A DNA stretch of 64,000 nucleotides from Camellia lanceoleosa (GCA_025200525.1 CM045758.1:164512261-164576260), one strand, 5' to 3'; counted from the first letter of the stretch, positions 35,902 to 48,660 are shown. Program-made: numbers and translations. The notes: generated from the sequence alone by a model not told the origin.

Positions 35902-36357
35902 TTTTGATCCAAAATGTCTAGCCCTCCAAAATGGGGGAGGACACCCCCTATGTATAGAAAATCAAGATTAAAGCTTGTATTTATCCCTCCATACATGTGT
36001 ATGGAGATGCACTTCAATGAACAACAGTTGACACAGTTGGCAAACAAATATCTGAAAAAGGAGAAAAATGGTCGCCAGTCATCACTAGTAGCCGACCGAC
36101 TACCACTGGTGGCCGGAAGGCACAAGCCATGGCTGATGGATTGTGGAGATGGCCGATAGGCCATCCTCTCCTCCAGACTTGAAACAACAAGCTCTTCGTC
36201 CTCAACCAAGCACAAAATAGACAAGTTTAAAGGCTCAAAGGTAAGGAGCTCGGCCGAGAACTTTAGGCACTCAAAATGAACACGAGCATACAAAATCATC
36301 GAGTGTTCAAACGATGACGTCCAAGTCTTGAGGACGGTCAAAAATGGTGTGTCAACA
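35816..36357 (-). repeat. N complete LTR, second segment
   Basis: Includes a GA microsatellite at 35862-35898. The long minus-strand ORF across 35778-36470 has no family resemblance and runs through the microsatellite, so I treat it as chance. Confidence 0.7.
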
Positions 36358-37349
36358 ACACAAGTATAGACTAACTTGCAAAAATTGGAACACTTGATTT
36401 CATGTTTATTTTGAAAATTGTTTTGAATATGTACTACTTGAAAAAGTGATCGCATATGAACATTACTCAAATTATTCTAATTCAAGCAATTAGCCTTCAT
36501 CCATATGCATTTAAGCAGTTTATCAATTAAGTACTTAGCCTCATGGTGAACATGCTAAACATGACAACATCAACATGTAATGCAATATGCTAAAACAAAT
36601 AAAAGCTCACCTAGTACTCAAAGCCAAAAAAGATGACAGTTAGAATAATGCATGATCTTAACTATGCAATATGACTAATGTAATACATGCAATATGCAAT
36701 TACTACGCTCGGCTTCTAATATGGCTTATGAATCAATTTGATAGCATGCAATTTAAGCACATATTCAAAGAAGTGTTTAATTAACAATACAAGTTAGAAT
36801 GATGCGCCAAGCATCAGTGCATGCAAGACAATGGATGCAAGGCATGAGATATGCTAAACAAAACATGATTCCCTAAACTAACCATCATAAGCAGTTAAAT
36901 AAAAAGAAGAAAGACGTGAGGTTAGAAGAAATACACATTATTACAATTGCTTGCTCTCGCGCAGGAGGGTTCGAACGAACTAACTAGCTAAGCTAATTAA
37001 AACTAATTAACTAACTATTACAAAACAAATGAATAAATTAGCTAAGCTACTAAACTAATTATTACAACAACAAATTAATTAACTATTCTAGCTAACTAAT
37101 TATTTACAAGACAAAATTAAATAGCTACAACTAATTAATTATAACACTTTACAAAATTTAAAGAAACGACTAAGCTAAGTAATTAAACTAAACATCCCCA
37201 GGAAGCGAGGAGTGCTCATGCATGCATGGATTTCCACTCGAAAAAAGCCACTGTTTTGCTGCCAGGAAGACTATGTTGCACAGTTAGAACACTTGTACTG
37301 TTTTTCACCTCAAAACCAACTCTGTTCCATTTCAAAAAGCCATTGCTGG
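36358..37349 (-). repeat. N truncated LTR, first segment
   Basis: Begins at ACACAAGTATAGAC, which matches about 31000 in the complete LTR, so about 1 kb of this LTR and all internal sequence are missing. It is continued by 39829-41696. Confidence 0.7.
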
Positions 37350-37929
37350 TGTCACGACCCAAACTCGCCCATATAGATTTAGGGTTGTAATCGGCTAGTA
37401 ATCATTAGATTACCAAGGCCTTTTAACACAATAATGTATAATTAGGGGCTGTGAATATATACATAGGACATATAATCTTAAACTTTTATAAACAAACGAG
37501 TGACATAAAAAAATACAGTATTTACACGTCACTTCATGTATACATAAACAAAAAAGCTTGTTCATGGAGTAAAAGAAACAAAGTCTTATATATTTATAAC
37601 AACACAACCACTAAACTTGACTTAATCCGGAACCTCCTTGGGAGGCACAAAGGTTGGCTGACAAAAACTAAGACGCCAAGTTCTCAACTTTGAGCCTGGT
37701 CACATGCCTGATCACCTACATACATAATATAAATAGTGAGCGGGAGCTCAGTGAATAATAATAGAGTAAATGATTAAATAAATGATGTCCCATAACTAAG
37801 TTTGTACATAGAATAGATTCATATTCGTATTCTCATTCAAATCATATACAGAAATCAGAATTCATGCTTGATCATACATAGTTCATCTGTTAGTGTTAAC
37901 AGATTACATACAGAGTATCAAAATCATAC

Positions 37930-38095
37930 TTGTTAGTTCCATAGAGGAACCTTCGGCCGGGTATGGATAACTTGTCAGTTCCATAAGGAACCTCTGGACT
38001 GGGAACAGATAACTTGTCAGTTTCATAAAGGAACCTCCAGTCGGGTACAGATAACTTGTCAGGTCCATAAAGGAATCTTCGGTCCAGGTACATAT
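37930..38095 (-). repeat. Minisatellite of solo LTR 3
   Basis: About four units of roughly 41 bp built from TTCCATAAAGGAACCTTCGG-like and GATAACTTGTCAG phrases. Solo LTR 1 holds a single related unit near 28645-28680. Confidence 0.75.
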
Positions 38096-38509
38096 TGCAT
38101 ACTTGAATCACAACATTAATGTCATAATTATTTGTTAGAGGTGGACAATCATTTATAGTGCAAAAACATAGCATTCATAGAACAAATCTTATTCCATATA
38201 CAGAAAATAATTTAACTTAAACATAACTTTACTAAGTTATTACTCACAGATAACAGATGGCTCCAAGTAAACGAACAGAATAGGCAATTCAGATATCTTG
38301 TGGTGCGTGACCTACACAGATACAGAATAAATACATACTAAATTACATACCCGGAATCATTAACTTAGTTCTTTCTTGTCTTGGTGTGTTCTTACTCCTC
38401 TATCCTCATTATGGTGTCTTAAACTTGGCCTAGGTATGCCTAGGATGGAATGAAGATACAAAAATGCACTTGAAAACACTTAACAAAACTTGCTGAAAAT
38501 AGGGTCGTC

Positions 38510-38770
38510 GCTTGAGCGTAACTTCCTACGTTCGAGCGGACATGCAAAATGTGAATGGTCGCTCGAGCACAAGATTTGTCGCTCGAGCGGTCTGTAAATT
38601 TTTGCAAAAGTGCTGGTTCTTTGATTTTTCCACTCGACGCTCGCTCAAGCATGAGAGACATGCCCTCGCTCGAGCGCAATTTTTGTCGCTCGAGCAGACT
38701 TCAGGTTGCTCGAACGGAAGTGCACGCACTCAGAGTGGTCGCTCGAGCGTGGATTCCTTCGCTTGAGCGT
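38510..38770 (-). promoter_or_regulatory. Paired GCTCGAGCG motifs, solo LTR 3
   Basis: Clear pairs start at 38510/38530 (GCTTGAGCG and GTTCGAGCG) and 38561/38581. Further copies follow between 38638 and 38770, such as GCTCGAGCG near 38671, 38691 and 38741. The 20-bp spacing is kept although single bases have changed. Confidence 0.6.
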
Positions 38771-39386
38771 AGGAGCAAAATTCTGGAATTTCCAGATTTG
38801 CTCCCAAGCTCAAAACTTAGATTCAAAGCTGTAAAACATGGTCTTTAGGGCCAAAAACTTGAGGAAGCTATAGAAAACACTTATAAATGGTAAAACCATG
38901 GTGAATTCAAAATCATTTCATAAAACCAAAGCTCAAAAGCTTGTCAATTATACAAAACCAAACTTGAAATGTTGAAAATATAACTTGCATGTAATGGTAT
39001 GAGTTTTAACCTTCCAAAACATAATCAAATGAGGTAGAAACATGTGAAATGTGATGAAATTCCAAAATCAAGCCATGATCAATGCATGCATGTAAGACTT
39101 CCTCAAAATCAAGCTCTAAATGCAAAAGGATTTGCATGCAAGTATGATTATCTTCTTAATTCTTCTTCCTAAGCTTAATTCTTGGCTTAATTAACTAATT
39201 CTCTTGAATTCATGCATTAAAGATTACAAATATACAACTAAAGGAGTAAATTTCTACCTCAAGCCTTGAATTCTCAAGTGTAAGAGCTTAGTTTTCCAAG
39301 TTCTCTCCAAATCCTTCTCTTTTTTAGCAATTCCTTTTAATTGAGCTCAAGTCTCACAAAATTTTCAAGCTTAGAACCAAATCTTC

Positions 39387-39426
<40 letters not shown>

Positions 39427-39828
39427 GTTTGTGTGTGTTTGTGAGCTCAAGGATGTATATAAGATAAAGGAAAAGAATAAATGGAGGTATAAAAGGTGCT
39501 TTATATAGGCTTAGATCAAAACTTCATTAATTAAGCTTAATTGAGCATTAATAATTCTAATTTAATTGTTCCGAATCGAATTTCAATTAAACCTACCACA
39601 AAATTCTAAAAATTTCTATTAACACATAAATCAAGTTAATTTCTGAATTGGATGCCGATAAGGCCTTCAATTCGCAAACCAAAACGAAAACATGAACAGA
39701 TCTTTCTACGTTAAACAGATATAAACACACACAAGGCAACATATGATTCAAAATTTCACTTTAATTACTTATTAGGTATAATTAAGCATGGATTAACGTT
39801 AATCATTGGTCAGGGTTGTTACAACTGG

Positions 39829-41696
39829 GTTTTGTAAAAGTGGTCGGTAGGCCACCACTTTTGGCCTGTCGTCCACAAAAGATGGTTTGTCGGCCACAAA
39901 AAGTGGCCTGCCAGCCACTGATGCTTGGTTCTTCCTACTGCAACAGAGAGCAAACAGAGTACAACCAAGGTATTCTTAAGGGTTGTTTGCACAACTTACC
40001 CCTCTTATCATCAAACAGCTCAAAGGAGTGGTAAATCTGATTCACAAATCATCAATCGATGCAATTTCATTGCATGATGGCCTATGAACCAAAGTGTGCA
40101 AGTTCAATAAATGCAACAATGAAAGTCTCTCAAACCTCCTCCCTATCATGGATTGATAAAGGGAAGTGGTCGACAATAACTCTTAAACCGTTTACATCCC
40201 TAACAAGTATAAAATGATTCAATACTCAAGGATTCAATTAACGTTCAATTCAACCCTAACCAAGTTATTATCTTGCATCATTTTTAGTCTTCATTTTATT
40301 ACTTCATTTTAAATTACCAACAATTCCTTAGTAAATTAAGTCCAAAGGTGAGCTTTAAGTCCTCTAATGGAAAAAAGCATCAAACCAAGAGTTGTTTTAG
40401 GCACTACAGAAGTGTCATGCTATTGGTAATGAACCCCCAAAGGGATTAAACCATTAAGCACAAGACTTCAATCTCATGCTTTAAACAAACAACTAGTTTG
40501 AACCAACTTTCAAAGCAAAGCAAAAGTCAAGAAATGAGGGAAGTTGCAGAGGTGATTAAAGGTGATCACAAGTATGAAAAGCTTGAAATAAACACTATCA
40601 ACTCAAATAGGTTTGTGGCTAAGGCCTAAACCACCAAGTCTAAGGACAATTACACTACAAGCATGCAATACAAAGCTCAAATGCAATGAATAGTTGAAAA
40701 CAGTCCTAAAACAGTGCTAAATCAGTCCTAAAACATGCTGGAATTAAGACAAAAATAGTTAGAATAATAAGCTAAAATATGGAGCTATGTAAGCTAGTAA
40801 ACAAAGCATAAGGAGGGAGGCTACCCCCTCCATTTTTGGATTTCAAAACAACATTTTAGCCACTGAAAAACTCTAAAAATGAGAATTTAAAAGCTCAAAG
40901 AAAGTGGACAAAGAGGTGGGAAACACAAGGGTAAAGGCCTTGGAAGCTAGGTGGAAGGAATGGTGAGCCACCCCTCCACCTTTATTGGCTTTAAACCATA
41001 AGTTTCAATCCAAAATTTCAGAGTTTAAATAGCCCCAAAACAGTAAACAAAATAGCAATTAAAGTAAAGCAATAAGCTAAGACTTATACCTCTTGAAGAG
41101 GAGAACACTTTCCAAGTGTTAAACTAATACTTACACACCCTCAAGAGGTTAAAGTAGGCTCAAAAATACCTTAGCTCAAAGATCACAAGGTTTGGTTTAG
41201 AGTGTATAGGCAAAGGCTCAAGAAATTTGCAAGAGAGAGAGAGAATTATAGAAAGAAAAAATATTTTGCTCCAAAATTTTCCAACATTAAAGATGGAAGG
41301 AAAGGTCTCCTATATATAAACAAACATCAAACTCCCTCAGAAATATCAATACATACACGTGTAAGCAAGTGCATGCATCTGTGACAACAGCTGGCACAAC
41401 TGGCAAAAATATCTGCCAAAACACATTTGTGGTCGGCGAGCCACTAATTCCTGCCGGCAGGTCATACAAGTGGCCGGTAGCCAACAGTGGTGGCCGGCAG
41501 GTCCCAAGATTTTTCAGGCATGAAGAACTATGGTTTTGGTCCAAAACAAGACAAGAGGTGTGTAGGGTTTGAAGGCTCAAAGCTGTGGCATTCTGCTGAG
41601 GACTTCGAGCACTTAACAAGCATATATACATTCATCATTAGGTGTGCAAGTGGTGACGTCCAAATCGTAAGGGCGGTCAAAAATGGGGTATCTACA
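39829..41696 (-). repeat. N truncated LTR, second segment
   Basis: Ends GGTCAAAAATGGGGTATCTACA at the ATAAT duplication; reverse-complemented this is the LTR start. A minus-strand TATA-like TATATATAGG lies near 41310. GGCC-rich repeats occur at 39841-39915 and 41430-41505. Confidence 0.72.
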
Positions 41697-41701
41697 ATAA
41701 T

Positions 41702-42061
41702 GTAAATAAAAATTACATCATGTTTAGTAGAGGTCGACCTTTGATCAAGTGAGAGGGGTGCTCAATTCATGACCTTCTTATCTCATACCGAGATACTTTG
41801 GTGATGACGGATAAGTGGCCTTTGGCAGGAGTCACGGGTTTCCTAATTTTTCAAAAATATTTAGGTGGCAACTCTGTAATCTGGCAAAACAGTCCATTTT
41901 TGGCATTTGATTTAAATATCGATTTTTAAAAAGATTTGCCGGATTTGGACTCATTTGTGTTTATCTATTTCATATTGAACTTGTGAAATCAGATTCAGAA
42001 CCACGGGAGTCTGAATTGTAGGGCTAATCGTATCCGAAAGGATTATGAAAAGCAAGCTACA
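41702..42061 (+). repeat. H 5' LTR, last segment
   Basis: Matches the end of the 3' LTR (56194-56494) and closes with GAAAAGCAAGCTACA. The same end in N reads GTCGAACTACA, which fixes the boundary. Confidence 0.75.
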
Positions 42062-42066
42062 GTTTC

Positions 42067-42084
42067 TAGCGACTCTGCTAGGGA
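42067..42084 (+). promoter_or_regulatory. Primer-binding site of H
   Basis: TAGCGACTCTGCTAGGGA lies 5 bp after the LTR end. It resembles TGGCGACTCTGCTGGGGA, a primer site found in Ogre-like plant elements and attributed to an arginine tRNA (from memory, not checked). The second copy at about 56500-56517 reads TGGTGACTTTGCTAAGGA. Confidence 0.55.
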
Positions 42085-43299
42085 TTTTAGAGAACTTGAC
42101 TCGATTTTCATGATATGAATTTTTTATCTACACTTATATGTTCTTTGCATTGCATTTGCATTGTTACTTTAAGTCATTGTGTTTTCCATCTACTATTCCT
42201 GGACAGTTTGCCGGAGGCTTGCCTAAAAGCTTGCCAAAAAGCTGACTGGTCATGGGCTCTGCTATGTTGGAAACACAACCCTTGATTTGGATTTGCACTG
42301 TACCGCTTGATCCTCCTCTTACTTCTCGGTGTTAGGTGTGAGAGGTATATTAGGTAATCTTGCTGAGGTACCCTTTTGGACTAATTAGCCTAGTGCATAT
42401 AGTCCGCTCTAGTGACTGTTCTAAAAATAGAACAAGAGGCTCACCCTTATTCAGGATGTTGTGATATCGTTTGTTTGAATAGTAAAGTTGTAGATCACTC
42501 CAAAGCTAAGACAAGGAAACCCTAACCTCTCATGGGGGTGTTTTGAATGCTTTTGTGCAAAATGTGAGATCTTTGGCAATGTGTGATACAATCTTGGAAG
42601 AGTCTTAATCTTGAGACGATTCTTTTCAAAATTGACGGTCATATTAGAATCAAAATTTGGGTCAAAATCTAGGGGTTTGTGTTTGATATCAGAACCAGAA
42701 CCAGGGCAAAAAATTGTTCTTGCTTTGTTTTGACCAGCATACCCGGTATCCTGATCTGATAGGGCATTTGTTTTTAATGCTAGGTTTGTTTGAGCCAAAG
42801 AAGGAGTAGTACCTAATTCAGAAAAGGCCAAGCCCAATTCGACCCAGAAGGCCTTAACCCATCACAATCCCAGAAAAGAAAAAAACTACTCAGCAAAGGT
42901 TCGGTCAATATAATTCTTACAGGCCAACTCAAAAAAGATCCATCCAATGCCAAAAGACCCACTCTAAAAAACCCAATTCAGTAGAGCCTGTCTAAACTAA
43001 TCCAGTTCAGATACATCAAGTATAACCAGATCAAAATTCTTGTTAGTCAGCTCTTTGATGACACCCATCCAACTTAGCAGACCTGTGATGACACAGAGTC
43101 CAAAAGAAGTTGTGGCCATGATAACGGCCTTAAACCAGGGAATTCCCATGCAGGATAAGGCCAATGCTAAAATACAACACCCATCTGGGGCAATTACCAC
43201 ATATCTAGTCCGGGCCCTCAGCCGAACTTTGACCTACCTCCGCCAGCAGAAGATTTGTAAGGTCTTGATCCTTGAGAAGGGTTGGCTTAAGCTCGAGTT

Positions 43300-45250
43300 T
43301 TCAAACCCTTGGTGCAGCCTAATGAGGGGGTTTTTTCCCTTGATGTTAATGATCTTGACCCGACCTTGCTAAAAATTACTAACCTTGAGAAGCAATTCAG
43401 AAAGGCACAGGGGATTAAATTTATTCCTGACATTGAGGATGAGTACACCGAGGCTGCCATAAGGCTCCCAGACAGATTCAAAATGCCACCCATTGACCGT
43501 TTCAATAGGTCTGGAGATCCTATGGTATCCTGCTTTTCTTGGACGTCTTGAAACTAATGGGCTTGACTACTAAACCTCAGAAACTCACTTTATATGGAAG
43601 AACCCTGTCGGGTATAACAGCCACTTGGTACACTAAGTTGGAGGATAAAGTGAAGCAGAACTGGGAAGGTTTGGCTTAGGCGTTTGTTAATTATTATTCT
43701 TACAATACCCAAATTGACATGACCACCCAAGAGCTTGAAGCAACCCACCAGAATCCTAAAGAACATTTTGTATAGTGGTGCAGAACTTTGAGCTTGATAT
43801 GTTACAAAAATTAATAGTCGCTCCACTGTTCACTTTCAAAAATTTGCATGAATTAGGGATTTGGATTGAGAGTGCATTTAACAAAGAGATTATTCTTAGA
43901 ACAAGTGAACTAACAATGAGGGTGTTTTCCAGGAGTACTAATGCTAGCAGTAGCACTATTCTTGAACCTACTAAAATCAACACCATCACCACCAATCCCA
44001 AAACTGCCGATCCCTTTGCCAATACCAACCTACAAATAGCCAGCTCAACCCGAGCTCAAGGTAGAATTTTCTCCCCTCCATATTAGCCTAACCAGCACAC
44101 TAAAAGTCCTGATGGAAAGAGGGTATCTCAAACCTCTTTATCCCCAATCTCTTCCTGACCCACTCTCTGTTAGACATAACCCTACCAAATATTGTGTGTA
44201 CCATTAGTAGCGTGGTCATGGCATTGATCGTTGCTACTGCCTTCGCCATGAGGTTTAGAATCTCATCGACAACCAAACGATAGCTCCACCTTAGGAACCC
44301 AATGTTACCACCAACCCACTTTCTAACTATGACCAAGTACCTCATCCTCACCTTAACCTCATCCATACACTACCTCCTACATTTGACCCCAGTATATACA
44401 TCACCCAGCCTATTTACCCAAGCCTAATGTGTTCATTCTAGAAAGCATAGACTTGTGCATGATGGATGCACTTGAATCCCAATTATCTCAAACCCCAAAA
44501 CTTAACAATAGCCCAATTCCGGTCCAAACTATGCCAAAGAGTCCAACCCAACCTATTCACCAAGACCAAGTTAGGTCAAATACACTACATGTACCAATGG
44601 CCAAACCTGCTACTCCTGAGTTGTTAGGCATGATTGAAGATCTTTAGAGAACTATGGCAGAATTAGCCTTTGGGGTCTTCGCTCTATCATCTACCACATC
44701 ATATGCCAAAAGGTTCACGTCAAAAAGCTCTCTAATTTTGGGGCGAACTGCAGTTGGAAAAGGCCAATCCGAAGCTATCTCAAGTCTGGGTGATGACATA
44801 TCAACAACAAATAGGCCTCGCTTCGATATAGCCACCTAATCTCCTGGCCAAGTTGAAGCAAGTGGCAAGAATAAAACCGGGGCAGGTATTGATCCTTATG
44901 CACATCTTTAGTGGGCTACTGAGAATTTGAAGGTTAATGGGTTGAACAAGCAGCAAGTGCTCGCAGTTGTTGCAAAGACTGTGGAAGACACTTTTGCTGC
45001 TCACGTTGAGAACATTTTGAATCGGGGGGCAAACAATGAAAATGGATGCTTTACTAGAAACACTCATATTGATTCCTATCCCAAGCCCATGAATACCCAG
45101 CCAACACCCGCCAACCCATTTTCCAATGTTTCTAAACCTGATGCTTCCTCCTTCCAAAAATGAACCTTCGCCCATCTCTGTATGAGCCCAACCCTCACCT
45201 TGAAGGTACTGATGGAGAAAAGGCATCTCAAACCGCTCAATCCTCAACCT
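43300..45250 (+). pseudogene. H gag, degenerate, with duplicated zinc-knuckle region
   Basis: Pieces of a plant Ty3/gypsy Gag are readable: RLPDRFKMPPIDRFNRSGDP, then LTLYGRTLSGITATWYTKLE, NWEGLA and FVNYYSYNTQIDMTTQELEA. A CxxxH..GHxxxxC motif follows at about 44190-44250 (YCVYH, GHGIDRCY, then RHEV and LIDN). A second, diverged version of the same block lies at about 45285-45370 (DRCFRLCHEM, LIDNKVITPPKP), about 1.1 kb downstream. Frameshifts and stops are frequent throughout. The protein would form the particle. No pol follows in the remaining 4.8 kb, so the element probably relied on another one for its enzymes. Confidence 0.75.
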
Positions 45251-45499
45251 CTCCCTAACTCTCTCCTACCTAGACATGACCCTACCTAATATTACACATT
45301 CCATCAGCAGTACAGTCATCATATTGACCGCTGCTTTCGCCTTTGCCATGAAATGCAAGACTTGATTGACAATAAGGTCATCACCCCACCAAAACCCAAA
45401 ATTATCAATAAACCTCTCCCTAACTGCAATAGATTGCCACCCCATAACATAAATCCCATCCATGGTTTGCCAACAATCAGCATTGACCCCAGCTAGAAC

Positions 45500-46180
45500 G
45501 GCCAAAGAGATGTGTGGGGACAACTAGAATAATTGTGAAGCTATCCTACTGGGTGTGGATGTTAGTATTGCTAAATTGAAGGCTGGTTTGACCCTCCCGT
45601 GGGCTACTTGAAATTGTTTTTGAATTCTACAGATGGGTTTGGAGAAAACCCCTTTTGTCTCCAAGATGCTGATTTTATTTTGAGTTGTAAGTTTTATTTT
45701 CTTTGTCTTTTCTTGTGTCATTGCGTCAATTGAGTCTCTTTCTTTGAGTCGCTCTCGTGTACCCTCAGGTCTTTGTCTTTATAAAAAAGCGGGAGTCAAG
45801 TTTTTGATCATTTTATTGTGTCTATAGTAATTCATGTGCGACCTTTTCAAAAATAGAAAAGCTTTCAAAAATTTTGTTTTTGAATGAGATTCTGTTAATA
45901 AGCTCGAGTGCTAAGAAGGATCCTCTAAATGGTTTGAGTGGATTCTGACATATCAGCGCAAAGTCCTTCCTGACCTCAAAAGCTGCTTCTGCAGCTGTTG
46001 AACCTGCAAAGATGGGTTCAAAATTGTGCGCGGTATTTTACATTGTCCTGGGATTATCTTCGCTGTTAGGCGATCATTTTGGCAAGCACAAGGTGGTTTT
46101 CAGACCTGCAAGTACACGGCAACTTTCAAACCTCACAATCATAGAATTTCTTCCCCTGGTTTTTTCATTACTTCAAGAAG
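45500..46180. other. H internal non-coding DNA
   Basis: No recognisable coding sequence. Probably decayed internal region. Confidence 0.4.
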
Positions 46181-46310
46181 AAAAGAAAGAAGAAAAGAAA
46201 AGAGAAAAGAAGAAAAGAAAGAAGAAAAAGAAAAGAGAAAAGGAAAAAGAAAGAAAAAGAAAAGAGAAAAGAAGAGAAAAAAAAAAAAAAAAAGAAAAAA
46301 AATGAAAAGA
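46180..46310. repeat. Purine microsatellite
   Basis: A tract of GAAAAGAAA-like units, ending in a run of A. It yields Lys/Glu-rich and Phe/Leu-rich shadow ORFs. Confidence 0.85.
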
Positions 46311-46744
46311 AATGAACCATCAAGCCAGGGGTATTCATTGGAATGAAATCTAATCAACTGTAAGGAAATAAACTTTTGTCTGGATTCGGGGAAGCCAATG
46401 CGAGGAGGTACTGCATTACAAGAAGAACCAACTTTCAAAAAGGAGCAAAAGAAAAGAAAAAGACATGCATAAGAGAATGGAGAACCAAGCTCAAATCAAG
46501 GTGAAGCCAATTCCAATGTTAGGGTAAGAATGACTATTGATCAAATTCACCACAAATGTTGTAACATTATCCTCAAGAGGCTCACTAGGCCGAAAACCCG
46601 AAAGGGTGACCTAGGCAAAAGTTAGAGCATGAAAAATGAGAAATCAAACAAATAGAGCTCGCAAGGTTGAAAACCCCGAAGGGGCAACTTTGGCAAAAGT
46701 TAGAGCACAAAAGGAGAGTGTCAAAACCCGAGTGAACCTTAGCC

Positions 46745-46800
46745 ATGAACTACATTGACCTGATTCCCATTCTTGGGATATGTAGGCAACTTCATCCTAA
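46745..46800 (+). repeat. Conserved internal motif of H, copy 1
   Basis: GAACTACATTGACCTGATTC followed by GGGATATGTAGGCAACTTC. A second copy is at 49874-49918. I recall similar phrases near the 3' end of other plant LTR elements; the role is unknown. Confidence 0.45.
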
Positions 46801-47516
46801 AGTTCGGTCTCAACCGCATCCATCTTGTTCGTCACGACCCAATAATCTTGCCCGATTTACATCGTCAGCTTCACATCAATCCATGAGCTACACAGACTAC
46901 TGCACATATCGTACTTGCGTTGGGTAAGAAAGAACTAGCTTGAATCAACAAGTAGAGAAATTTTCAATACTTGAACTTATTAGTTGAATCTCTAACTTGA
47001 GCAAAAAATGAATCAAAACTAGGGGTTTTGCGAAATTGAGTTTTACAGGGAACATGAGCAATACTAGGGGCACTATGAATGATCAGTCACCTTGAGTCTT
47101 TTTTTATTTTTAGGTCAGTTGTGAGTTCTATTATGTCGTTCCTGGTGTTTGTTTCAGTTTGCGCTATTCATCAAGTCACCATAACGTGTTTATCACTCAA
47201 AAACGCTCTTCATCGAGTACCATAGTGTGTTTGTCGCTTAAAGTTCAACAGAGTGGCATTGCCAAAATTCCATACACGAATAGTCGCTCCAAACTAAAAA
47301 ACAAGTCCATGTGTGGAATTTATAAACAAACTGAGAGTGCTTATACAAGGGGCATCGCATTCATGATCATTGTAAAGTGTTTGTGAGGAATCCATCACTA
47401 CTTTGGGGGAAAATAGAGTAGATTCTCAACATGCTGCGACAAAACAGAAGCATTAGTTTGATTGGTTGGCAACTGTTCTAGGATTTGATGATCCCCATCA
47501 CATGTGCCTGCATAAT

Positions 47517-47690
47517 GTTAAAAGGTGGCCAGTGACTGGACACTAGGGGCATTTTTCAGTACATATGATCGTGCCATCCATCGAACAAGGGGCATGAATC
47601 CAAGTGGTGGCCAATGACTGGACACTAGGGACAATTTTCAGTACATCTGATTGGGTCATCAATTAAACAAGGGGCATGAACCTAACCTTT
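47517..47690. repeat. About 87-bp direct repeat, two copies
   Basis: Both copies contain CCAATGACTGGACACTAGGG-like and CAAGGGGCATGAA phrases. Non-coding. Confidence 0.7.
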
Positions 47691-48069
47691 CTCTCAATCC
47701 GCTTAGAGCCATTTATCGGGCATTTTCCCCTGGATTTAGGTGAGCTCACCCCCATGATGATTCTGATATAACTCAGCTTTCGAAAGTTGTCTCCAACCGT
47801 TTCAAAACTCTCTTGGGATTGCCATTTTCCCCTCTGATTAATACATATGCTTTGGATTATGCATGCATACTCATACATTCTGGGTGATTTGAATTGTATG
47901 ATTGGTTGCTCATGTTTCGTCGAGTTACCTTCCTCAGTGTTTTTCAATTACATTTCAATAAGTTGTGACAAGTTGATTTCAAATAAATTGTGGCAAGTTG
48001 CCTTGCACTCATTTCATAAGGTACATGACGCATTACTCTGAGTACTACTCATTTCCTTCTACATACCAT

Positions 48070-48660
48070 GCATCTTTCAGTTTGTATCGCATTGTTTTGT
48101 GCACCTTAAGTTCGCACTGTTTTGTGCATTCACCTTGTGTTGCACTGTTTTATGCACCTTGTATCACACTATTTTGTGCATTCATACATCTTCACTTTGT
48201 ATCGCACTGTTTTGTGCACCCTATCTCGCACTATTCTGTGCATCTTGTATCGCACTGTTTTGTGCATTTGTACATTTGTCCCTTGTATCGCACTATTTTG
48301 TGCACCTTGAGTTCGCAATGTTTTGTGCATTTTGTATCGCATTATTTTGTGCACCTTGAGATTGCACTGTTTTGTGCATTCACCTTGTATCGCACTATTT
48401 TATGCACCTTGCATTGCATTGTTTTGTGCACTTTGTATCATACTATTTTGTGCACCTTGTGTTCGCACTGTTTTGTGCACCTTGTATCGCACTATTTTGT
48501 GTACCTCACATGCACTATCTCATGCACTTTGTATCGCAGTGTTTTGTGCACCTTGAGTTTGCACTGTTTTGTACACCTTGCATTGCATTGATTTGGGCAT
48601 CTTGCATCACACTGTTTTACGCATTTATATTCATTCACCCCACGCTATTTTGTGCACCTC
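48070..48660. repeat. 23-26-bp tandem repeat, more than 20 copies
   Basis: The unit is TTGTATCGCACTGTTTTGTG plus CACC. Every unit has the small inverted motif GCAC-N6-GTGC, so RNA or single-stranded DNA could form a row of hairpins. Cys/His-rich ORFs on the plus strand are by-products of the repeat. It lies in the 3' part of the H internal region. Confidence 0.88.

Larger units (their letters stand above)
37350..39823 (-). mobile_element. Solo LTR 3
   Basis: 2,474 bp in reverse orientation. It starts TGTCACGACCC and ends GGGTTGTTACA. Flanks are GCTGG (37345-37349) and ACTGG (39824-39828), a duplication with one mismatch. It contains a TC tract (39390-39425, the complement of the GA tract in the other copies), a minisatellite (37930-38095) and the GCTCGAGCG motif pairs (38510-38770). 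Confidence 0.75.
30097..41696 (-). mobile_element. N: retroelement of the H family, inserted in reverse
   Basis: Flanked by ATAAT (30092-30096 and 41697-41701) and sitting inside the 5' LTR of H. On the plus strand it opens TGTAGTTCGAC and closes GGGGTATCTACA. Reverse-complemented, it begins TGTAGATACCCCATTTTTGA, like the start of H. It consists of one complete LTR (30097-36357) and one LTR lacking about 1 kb of its inner end (36358-41696). No internal region remains. Each LTR was later hit by a solo LTR of the GTGACA-ended family. Confidence 0.78.

Noticed and set aside
35778..36470. 230-codon minus-strand ORF
   Set aside because: It crosses a GA microsatellite and the boundary between the two LTRs of N, and has no family resemblance.
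42684..42697. Initiator-Met primer site (TGATATCAGAACCA)
   Set aside because: It matches 12 of 14 bases, but the LTR end shared with N is at 42061, with a better-placed primer site at 42067. Similarity after 42061 is also copied at 56495-57106, which marks it as internal sequence.
46012..46346. Lys/Glu-rich ORFs
   Set aside because: They are translations of the purine microsatellite at 46180-46310.
48000..48600. Cys/His-rich ORFs in three plus frames
   Set aside because: All are translations of the 23-26-bp tandem repeat; being open in all three frames is expected from repeats without stops.
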